Of a DNA stretch of 64,000 bases, positions 57,501-64,000 are shown piece by piece. Numbering within the stretch: the stretch's first letter is position 1; each line of letters starts with the position of its first letter. The stretch comes from Desmodesmus armatus (lineage: Eukaryota > Chlorophyta > Chlorophyceae > Sphaeropleales > Scenedesmaceae): NCBI GenBank assembly GCA_007449985.2, contig VIIQ02000013.1, forward strand, positions 1 through 64,000, given 5' to 3'. The notes below the pieces were generated by a model that was given only the letters and a program-made list of their open reading frames with translations, was not told the origin of the DNA and did not search any database. A program made the position numbers and the translations under genes.

Positions 57501-60500
57501 GATGTGTGTCCTGCAGTGACCGCCTGACAGCCAACGCTGCTGCTACTGGCCTGCACTCCTATGACGAGACTGCTTGGAGGGTTCAGGCAGCACCTGCCAG
57601 GTGAGGCCAACTGGACGGTGTTTGCGGGCGGGGGGTCGTGGTGGTGGTGGTGGTGGGGGGGGGGTGGTGGGGGGTGGGGAGGGGGGGGAGTTTGTTCGGG
57701 GTCTGACCATGTGGCATGACGATGGTGGGGGAGGGGGGGGGGACATGGCACTTTTGTCCACGACATGTTCCAGGGAGGAGGTGATGGGGGTAAACCCGTT
57801 TGTGCCCAACTGCGTACTTACTGGCAATGCTGGCCTGCCTGCCCCCGCCCTCCTGTGCCTGTGGCCTTCCCCACACGCCTGTTCTCCTGCCTGCCCTCAC
57901 AAACACCTGCAGTGACGAGGTGCTGTGGCAGACCTCGACCACTCTTTCATTCGCTTATTCCTGTATGAGCTGCCTGCCTACTTGCCCTCCTGCCACCCAC
58001 TCTCCTGCCTGCCCTCACACACCCTGCCCTCGTTCTTTCCCTCTTGCCCTCCTGCTCATCTGTTCTGCTGCCCCCCCCCCCCCCCGCCTACCTGACTGCC
58101 ATCTTTTGCCCTGCTTTCACACCTGCTGCAGTGACGAGGTACTGTGGCAATTTCCCTCCTGCCCACTTACTCACTCGCTTTCTCTCGTCATGTGCTCGCT
58201 TGCCTGCCTGCGTCCTTACTCTCCATCCCCCTCAAACACCTGCTGCAGTGACGAGGTGCTGTGGCAGAACCTCCCCATGCGTCGCCGCCAGCGTGTGGTG
58301 CGTGCCCTGGCCATGGGGGCGCTGTTTGTGGCCATCCTTGTCTTCTACCTGCCGGTGACAGCAGCCATCCAGGTGGGTGGGGTGGGCTAGGTGTATTGTG
58401 CGTAGGGGTTTCTTGCCAAGTTTGGTAGCGGCAGGGCCGAGGCAGCTTGTTGTCATCCTGCCAGCAGCTGCCGTTGACAAATTAGCATAGTGTTGTGTAC
58501 GTATCCCCTGTGCGTGTGCCCTGGCCATGGGGGCGCTGTTTGTGGCCATCCTTATCTTCTACCTGCCGGTGACAGCAGCCATCCAGGTGGGTGGGGTGGG
58601 CTAGGTGCATTGTGCGTAGGGGTTTCTTGCCAAAGTTTGGTAGCGGCAGGGCCGAGGCAGCTTGTTGTCATCCTGCCAGCAGCTGCCGTTGACAAATTAG
58701 CATAGTGTTGTTGTGTACGTACCCGTTGTGCGTGTGCCCTGGCCATGGGGGCGCTGTTTGTGGCCATCCTTATCTTCTACCTGCCGGTGACAGCAGCCAT
58801 CCAGGTGGGCTGGGTGGGCTTGTGTGTTTCAAGGGCTAGGCAGGGGGCACGGGTGGGGGTGGGGTGGGGGGTGGAGGTGACAAGGCAAGGGCAGTGGATG
58901 GTCATCTTACCTGTACCTGGCAGTAAATGGAGTTTGTTGATGGGTGTGGGGTTGTTATCGTGTGTGCCCGTTTGCGTGCGGGCCCTGGCTGTTGGGGGTG
59001 GGCGAGGCCATCCTCGTCTTCTACCTGCCGGTGACAGCAGCCATCCAGGTGGGTGGTGAACGCGGGGGTTGAGGGTGCGTGTGGGGTTTTTTTTGGGGGG
59101 GGGGTCGGGTGGATTTTGGTGGCGGCAGGGCCAGGGCAGCAGATGGCCATCCCCTGGACCCTGCTAGTGCGGGTGACAAAGTCAGGATGGTGTTGTTGTG
59201 CTTGTGGGCCTGTTTGTGTGTGTGCCCTGGCCATGGGGGCGCTGTTTGTCGCCATCCTCATCTTCTATCTGCCTGTCACAGCAGCCATCCAGGTGGGTTG
59301 GGTGTGCTTGTATGTTTGGCATTACGAGTGTGTTTTGGGGGGGGGGGGAGGCGCAGGACAAGGCATTAGATAGCCATCTGCACAACTAGTAAATGCAGCC
59401 ATCGATGTGGGCGGAGTGTCAGCCAGTCGTGTCAGCTTACAGAATGCGTGGGTGGGTGAGAGGTGGAGGTGGTCTCCCTCCTGTGCTTCTGAATGCAGGT
59501 CGTCATATCCGGCAATGTCAAGTCAGTGTTAGCTCTGCAAGGCTACCGGCACCTGGACTCTCCCTGTCCGCATGTGTGTCAGTGCTTTGCCCGAATTCTT
59601 ATCTGTCCTTCGCTCTGCCTCTTCCTTCCTTTTGCGCCCCCCCCCCCCTCACCTGGTTGCAGGCTGTCGTCAACCTTGACAACGTCAAATCGGTGCCCGG
59701 CCTAGGCAAGATCACTGAGCTGCCCTTTGTGACTCAGGTGCTGCAGGGCATCCTGCCTACCATCGGTGAGTCACCGTTGGGTTTTGGGGGGGGGGGTTAC
59801 ATGTAGATACTTTCACCGATGGGCAGTACTCTTCACACTTGATGAATGGTTTTGAAGAGGGGGGCACAGCAGCATCTGGCATGCTGCAGCTGCTGCTTGA
59901 GAGAAGGGTAGGGGGGCTGAGGGGCCCAGCAGATTCGTGACAGTGTTTTTTTGCGCAGTCAGATTGGCATGGCTACCCACCATCCCACCTGGAAAAGCAA
60001 CGGTGCAGGTGCGCCACACTCTGTAGGTGCCTTCTGCAGGTGCCTTTCACGGGCCTATTGCCTTTTTCATGGACCTGCCCACTTTATGAAACTGTTTGTT
60101 GTCGGTGTGTGTGTGTGTGTGTGCTGCTGGTTCCTGCTTGTCCTTGCAGTGCTGAAGATCTTCCTGATCCTCATCCCGCCTATTGTTGGTGCCATGGCTC
60201 GGTTCGAGGGAAAGATCTCAGTCAGCGAGGTTGACTTCACGATCGGTGAGGGACACGCTGTGGATGCTTCTTAATTTCCATTGTGTCATCCATGTGCAGT
60301 AGATTGTTTTTAGGTGTGTGCTGTCGTGACAGCTCCGACTACTGTGGCGGGATGTGGTGGGCGGACACGTGCTAACGGCAGCAGCTGCTTGCAGTCACAT
60401 CACAACTGCTGGCTTCAAGAAATGATTCTTCTTGGTTCCGCGTGTTATTTGCCGCAGTGAGCCGCTTCTTCACCTTCCAGGTGTTTGCGACGTTCATCTA

Positions 60501-63499
60501 CCAGTTCGTCGTCGGTGCTGCACTGGGCCGCATTCAGGAGATTATTAAGGACCCCACGGGGCAGATCGTCGAGATTTTGGGAGTTTCTGCAGCACAGACA
60601 TCCAGCTTCTTCATGTCCTACATCATGATCAACGTGAGTGGTGAGGGTTGGGTTGGCTCCGGAGCATGTTGAGAAGTAATAGTAGCGCCCCGCCTGTGTC
60701 CTTGCTGTTGTATGTGGGAAGGGTATGCGCAGGCTCTTGCAGTCGGCATGGATCTGCCACGCCTCGTCCCATCCTGTTCTTCGTGTGTCACTGTCAACAT
60801 GCTGACGCTAAGCATTTCAGAGTCTGCATGTTTGTCCATATACAGGCTCCGTGCAGGCTCTTGTGGCGGGCACGGGTCTGCTGCGTCTTGTGCCCCTGAT
60901 CCTGTTCTTCGTGTGTCAAATGCTGAAACGACCCCACTGTTGCCTTTACTTCACAAAACATGCAGGCTCTGGCGGTGGGCATGGGTCTGCTGCGGCTGGT
61001 CCCCCTGATCCTGTTCTTTGTGTTCTACAAGCTAGCGGGCACAGAACGAGCCAAGTACAGGCTGTGGGCCAAGCAGCCCTTCATGTTTGGAGCCAATGTT
61101 GCCAACCACACCATCATCATGCTGCTGGGCCTGGCCTTCTGCTGCCTGGCTCCACTGATCGCCCCATTCGCGCTGCTGTACTTCACACTCGCACTGGTGA
61201 GAGGGGGTGGGTGGGGCGTATGCTTTCCGTAGGGTTGTTGGTCTTGTGTCTGTTGATGTCGGGAGCTGGGTTAGGGGCAAAGACTAGTAAAGGCTTTTTT
61301 GAGCAGATGCGGGGGGGGGGGGGCATCATACTGCTGTTGGGCCTGGCCTTCTGCTGCCTGGCGCCACTCATCGCCCCATTCGCACTGCTGTACTTCACAC
61401 TTGCACTGGTGAGAGGGGGTGGGGGGGTGGGGGGGGGGGGGGCGTATGCTTTTCGTAGGGTTGTTGGGCTTGTGTCTGTTGATCTTGGGAGCTGGGTTGG
61501 GGGCAAAGACTAGTAAAGGCTTTTTTGAGCAGATGCGGGTGGGGGGGGGGGTTGGGGAGGGGGGGGGGTGGACCATCATCATACTGCTGTTGGGCCTGGC
61601 CTTCTGCTGCCTGGCGCCACTCATCGCCCCATTCGCACTGCTGTACTTCACACTTGCACTGGTGAGAGGGGGTGGGGGGGGGGGGGGGGGGCGTATGCTT
61701 TTCGTAGGGTTGTTGGGCTTGTGTCTGTTGATCTTGGGAGCTGGGTTGGGGGCAAAGACTAGTAAAGGCTTTTTTGAGCAGATGCGGGTGGGGGGGGGGG
61801 TGGGTTGGGGAGGGGGGGGGGGGTTGGACCATCATCATACTGCTGCTGGGCCTGGCCTTCTGCTGCCTGGCGCCACTCATCGCCCCATTCGCACTGCTGT
61901 ACTTCACACTCGCACTGGTGAGGGGGGGGTGTCTTGCTGGGAAGGCATAGGGGCAGGCTTTTTTGAGCATATGCGGCGGGAGGGGGGGGCACTCATCTCC
62001 GCTTTTGCACTGCTGTACTTCACACTCGCGCTGGTGAGCCTTGGAGAAGGGGGCTTTGCTCTTGCTGTTCTGTTGGTGATTTTAGCAGCTGAAGAAGCGA
62101 TAGCGAGACAGGTGATTGACCAGGTGTAGCGGGGGGCTGAACGACCAACATGCTGCACGTTTGCGCTGCTGTACTTCACACTCGCACTGGTGAGAGGGGG
62201 GAGCTTGTGCTCAGCAGCGGTTGTGTTGTTGATTTTCAGCTCGGCATTGGAGAAAGAGTAGGGGAAAGGCTTCTTGAGTAGGTGCGGTGGGGGGGGGGGG
62301 ATGAACGTCACTCATCTCCGCCTTGCGCTGCTGTGCTTTGCTTACTTCCCGGTCACATGCATTGCACTGATGAAAGGAGAGAGGGGGTGGTGTTGGCTCT
62401 CTGGAAGTGGTGTACAACCACAGCATATTGCACGAACAGGCTTCAGCAAAGCAGGGGGTTGTGGGAAAGCTGAGAGCGGTGCATGGTGGTTGCAGCAAGC
62501 CGCAAGCTTCAAGAAAGGTGTGACTTCTTGAAATGTTATGTTATGAGGTTGTTGCAAATAAGCAATTTCCTGACACTCACTTCTGTTATGGTGCTGTGCC
62601 GCGCTGCCCTGTTGTGTCCTGCAGCTTGCTCAGAAGTACCAGCTGATCTACGTGGTCACACTGCCATATGACGCACAGGGACGCATGTGAGTGACGTGGG
62701 GTGGCATGGAAGGGGGTGCGGTACAGGCGGGGTGCTTGTCAAGGGGGTGCAGTGCAGGTACACTGGGGTGCAGTACAGCGGGATGCATGTGAAGTTGTTG
62801 TACTGGCTCAGCATCATGAATGATTCCCACGTGTGTGCATTACTGTAGCAATTTCCTGAGCAGTGTCCAGTTGTTGGCACATCTGTCACCTTGCTGCTGC
62901 TGATGGTGCCCTGTTCCCCCTTCCCATCCCCCCTCCAGGTGGAAGAATGTGTTCCACCAGATCATGGTAGGCATCTACTTCCTGCAGCTGATGCTGCTGT
63001 GTGTGCTGCTGGTGAAGAGGTTCCCCTACGCGCTGCTGGTGCTGCCGCTGCTGGTGTTCACTGTGGTGTTCCACATAGTCAACAGCAGCACATTCGCCAG
63101 GCCATGGAAGCTGGGAAATGCACGCGAGTCTGCAATGCTGGACGCACGCGATCACGTGAGTTAGGGATGTGCAGGGGAGGGGGGGGGGGGAGGGGCTCCA
63201 GAAGAGATGACATAGGCGGTCGTGGTGTTGGTGAGATGTCTCGGCAAGGTGTCAGGGCCAGAAGCAGGGAGTATCGCAGTGCTGGGGCGCATTCAGGTGG
63301 CCATGTGCTGGGCGTGTTGGCTGGTGGTGGCCGCCCGTGTGTACCTTGATTGGGTCCGTTGTCGATGGAAGAACAGAGTTGGAAGAACAGAGTTGGTGTT
63401 GGGTGGGACGGTGTGCAAACGTTGCACTTGTCTTTGTCAGACTTTGGGGGCTGTGCTAGCAGATGACATACGCTGGTGCCGCTGCTGCTGCTGCTGCTG

Positions 63500-63544
<45 letters not shown>

Positions 63545-63657
63545 GTCAGGCTCCTGTGAGTGATGCCGAGGCTGAGCAGACGCGTGTGAACTACCTGTCC
63601 CCTGTCTACAAGATCGACGAGGCGGAACACAACAAGCTCATCCAGGAGGCAGCAGAG
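50737..63657 (+). CDS. OSCA/CSC1/TMEM63-type mechanosensitive cation channel, 20 exons found, ends open
   Basis: Exons: 50737-50860, 51777-51922, 52640-52716, 53190-53321, 53894-53990, 54595-54713, 54976-55095, 55839-55986, 56199-56242, 56511-56609, 57082-57167, 57517-57600, 58249-58372, 59663-59765, 60150-60245, 60458-60633, 60966-61196, 62625-62686, 62939-63155 and 63550-63657. All 19 junctions are in phase, about 797 codons. The three OSCA regions follow in order: an N-terminal TM part (INGAICIVAFIVFSILRVRP, VPPGDNRFWAHLIAVYVVSA), a cytosolic loop (ELDHLYGEIQTEKRAVEG, LPAAFVTF) and the C-terminal pore TM region (VLKIFLILIPPIVG, FEGKISVSEVDF, LLRLVPLILFFVFYKLAG, APFALLYFTLAL). OSCA proteins are hyperosmolality- and stretch-gated cation channels. 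The start exon is unresolved, and the C-terminus may continue past the window. Its introns carry the densest set of exon-edge copies here. Confidence 0.92.
51021..51147. repeat. Very long C-rich homopolymer tract
   Basis: About 110 of 127 bases are C, in runs interrupted by single T, A or G, in OSCA intron 1 upstream of the first exon-edge copy. The complementary G strand could form G-quadruplexes. Length may be unreliable because of assembly. Confidence 0.9.
51190..51775 (+). repeat. Four upstream copies of the 5' edge of OSCA exon 2
   Basis: The true exon 2 (51777) starts GGTATGATCCAGAGGTGAAG after CAG and encodes RYDPEVKHKPRKLPDGLF. Copies with CAG acceptors start near 51194, 51369, 51507 and 51645, each about 55 bp, ending at the codons for GLF or GL, followed by C-runs. 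Similarity to the true exon rises toward it; the nearest differs by a few bases. None carries a donor. Confidence 0.93.
53437..53532 (+). repeat. Downstream copy of the 3' part of OSCA exon 4
   Basis: Repeats codons DMVGASNVPP.DNRFWAHLIA and VYVVSAVALL with the GTGAGG donor, after a G-run. It lacks an acceptor. One residue differs (G to N). Confidence 0.9.
54419..54500 (+). repeat. Upstream copy of the 5' part of OSCA exon 6
   Basis: Repeats CAGACATCCCCTGCCTTGAT and about 60 further bases of exon 6 (true start 54595) with drift (TAPKKGPL becomes TPPKKDPP). It is preceded by a C-run. A shorter more degenerate copy lies near 54241. Confidence 0.85.
54924..54957 (+). repeat. (CTG)n array before OSCA exon 7
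   Basis: About eleven CTG triplets with one TTG, 18 bases before the TGTCAG acceptor at 54975. Confidence 0.9.
55237..55563 (+). repeat. Two downstream copies of the 3' part of OSCA exon 7
   Basis: Codons for ELDPWADARKHLAGASAD plus GTGAG donor recur at about 55247-55307 and 55487-55560, each followed by a G-run. Reading frames remain open with one or two changes (A to S, E to G, S to T). No acceptor precedes either. Confidence 0.92.
56104..56147 (+). repeat. (TGTGC)n pentanucleotide repeat
   Basis: About eight to nine copies in OSCA intron 8, the complement of the (GCACA)n unit at 9012-9070. Confidence 0.9.
56845..56883 (+). repeat. Downstream copy of the 3' end of OSCA exon 10
   Basis: Repeats KVAVDALEYLPQ and the GTGTG donor of exon 10 (true end 56609), with one synonymous change, followed by a G-run at 56895-56910. 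Confidence 0.9.
57467..57498 (+). repeat. (CTG)n array before OSCA exon 12
   Basis: About ten to eleven CTG triplets ending 18 bases before the acceptor at 57516. Confidence 0.9.
57910..58160 (+). repeat. Two upstream copies of the 5' edge of OSCA exon 13
   Basis: CCTGCAGTGACGAGGTGCTG (57908-57933) and CTGCAGTGACGAGGTACTG (58127-58152) repeat the acceptor and first seven codons (SDEVLWQ) of exon 13, which truly starts at 58249. They diverge afterwards. Confidence 0.88.
58505..59292 (+). repeat. Four downstream copies of the 3' part of OSCA exon 13 (a TM helix)
   Basis: Codons for ALAMGALFVAILIFYLPVTA plus AIQ and the GTGGG donor recur at about 58519-58587, 58736-58805, 58983-59050 (5' part degraded) and 59226-59292. 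Flanking intron (including CTTGTTGTCATCCTGCCAGC) is duplicated with them, giving a unit of roughly 215-240 bp. All copies keep open frames and donors, yet none has a convincing acceptor. The copies share I where the true exon has V in AILVFY, so they spread from one another. Confidence 0.93.
59493..59560 (+). repeat. Degenerate upstream copy of OSCA exon 14 start
   Basis: TGCAGGTCGTCATATCCGGC followed by AATGTCAAGTCAGTG resembles the acceptor and VVNLDNVKSV codons of exon 14 (59663). Confidence 0.65.
60725..60930 (+). repeat. Two upstream copies of the 5' part of OSCA exon 17
   Basis: GCAGGCTCTTGCAGTCGGCA (from 60727) and GCAGGCTCTTGTGGCGGGCA (from 60853) each repeat the acceptor and about 60 bases of exon 17 (ALAVGMGLLRLVPLILFFV; true start 60966), including a downstream TGTCAA/TGTCAC end not found in the true exon. 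Confidence 0.92.
61300..62365 (+). repeat. Array of downstream copies of the 3' part of OSCA exon 17 (a TM helix)
   Basis: The exon end (LLGLAFCCLAPLIAPFALLY plus FTLAL and donor) recurs at about 61329-61409, 61584-61662, 61837-61918, 61999-62033, 62158-62190 and, poorly, 62318-62350. The first three units are 250-260 bp, nearly identical over exon and intron, and include two G-runs and a GCAAAGACTAGTAAAGGCTT stretch. The later ones are shorter. Each exon part stays in frame and ends in a GTGAG donor, but begins inside the exon directly after a G-run or spacer without an acceptor. Confidence 0.95.
63480..63544 (+). repeat. (CTG)n array before OSCA exon 20
   Basis: About 21 CTG triplets with one interruption, leading straight into TGTCAG, the acceptor of exon 20 (63550). 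Confidence 0.93.
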
Positions 63658-64000
63658 GTGCGCTGTTGTGTGCGGGTGATGCGAGGGGGGGGGGGGAGGG
63701 TGTCGCAGCAAGGCTGCGCATGTGTGCCTGAGCATATGGATTACTCGAAGGGGGATACAGCAAGGTCAACAATGCGGCATCAGAGGTGGGTTGAACCGGA
63801 TGTGAAGTAATGGGCGGCAACTGTACAATGTAAACTCTAGAGGCAGGGAAGGGGGGGGGGGTGAATGCGCAGCGGAAGTTGGATATGCAGACCTCCTGAA
63901 AGTCTGGAGAACTGCAGCACAGCACACACCAGGGTGTAAATCCATGGTACACAAGTGCTGACTAGGTTTTGCTGTCTCCTCCCTGCTGCTGCTGCTGCCG
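63658..64000 (+). other. Intron or 3' flank of the OSCA gene
   Basis: After the GTGCGC donor at 63658 no further exon was recognised. The last bases enter another CTG run, which in this gene usually precedes an acceptor, so the next exon may lie just beyond the window. Confidence 0.5.

Overview
This window looks like nuclear DNA of a chlorophyte green alga, probably a chlorophycean/volvocalean such as Haematococcus; that genus is inference, the rest is read from the sequence. The signs are dense short exons with GTGAG-type donors and GCAG acceptors, long (CTG)n and poly-G/poly-C runs inside introns, an SP-repeat wall-type glycoprotein carrying CBM1 domains, and an OSCA/CSC1 channel gene. Gene models were built by hand by joining exons whose reading phases match at every junction.

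Layout. 1-1270 (minus): decayed Copia-type gag with a CCHC knuckle. 4678-10011 (minus): seven-exon SLC41/MgtE-type divalent cation transporter. 11686-15652 (minus): six-exon secreted DAPG-hydrolase (PhlG) family protein. 19268-22759 (minus): secreted hydroxyproline-rich-type protein with two CBM1 modules. 24570-31166 (plus): eleven-exon DDE-transposase-like gene broken by one in-frame TAG. 33441-35207 (minus): stand-alone CaMKII association-domain protein. 37725-38079 (minus): possible small secreted peptide next to a minisatellite. 41167-45056 (minus): LHPP/HDHD2-type HAD phosphatase. 43621-43949: tRNA-derived SINE-like element inside that gene. 47723-49530 (minus): spliceosomal SmE. 50737-63657 (plus): at least twenty exons of an OSCA/CSC1/TMEM63 channel that probably continues beyond the window. 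The remaining stretches (1271-4677, 10012-11685, 15653-19267, 22760-24569, 31167-33440, 35208-37724, 38080-41166, 45057-47722, 49531-50736) hold repeats or nothing recognisable. The genes are unrelated housekeeping, membrane and secreted functions, with no operon-like or pathway clustering.

The most unusual signal is structural. In five genes (SLC41, CaMKII-AD, LHPP-like, SmE, OSCA) the edges of exons have been tandemly copied into the neighbouring intron, often with a run of G or C. Copies of an exon's 5' end lie upstream and nearly all keep the acceptor. Copies of an exon's 3' end lie downstream and keep the donor. I found no exception to this placement among more than a dozen arrays. In addition, (CTG)n arrays sit at 3' splice sites, always CTG in the transcript sense. 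Together these suggest a splice-site-anchored repeat expansion process. A nearly perfect ~75-bp-arm hairpin in the SmE intron is a candidate small-RNA precursor or MITE.
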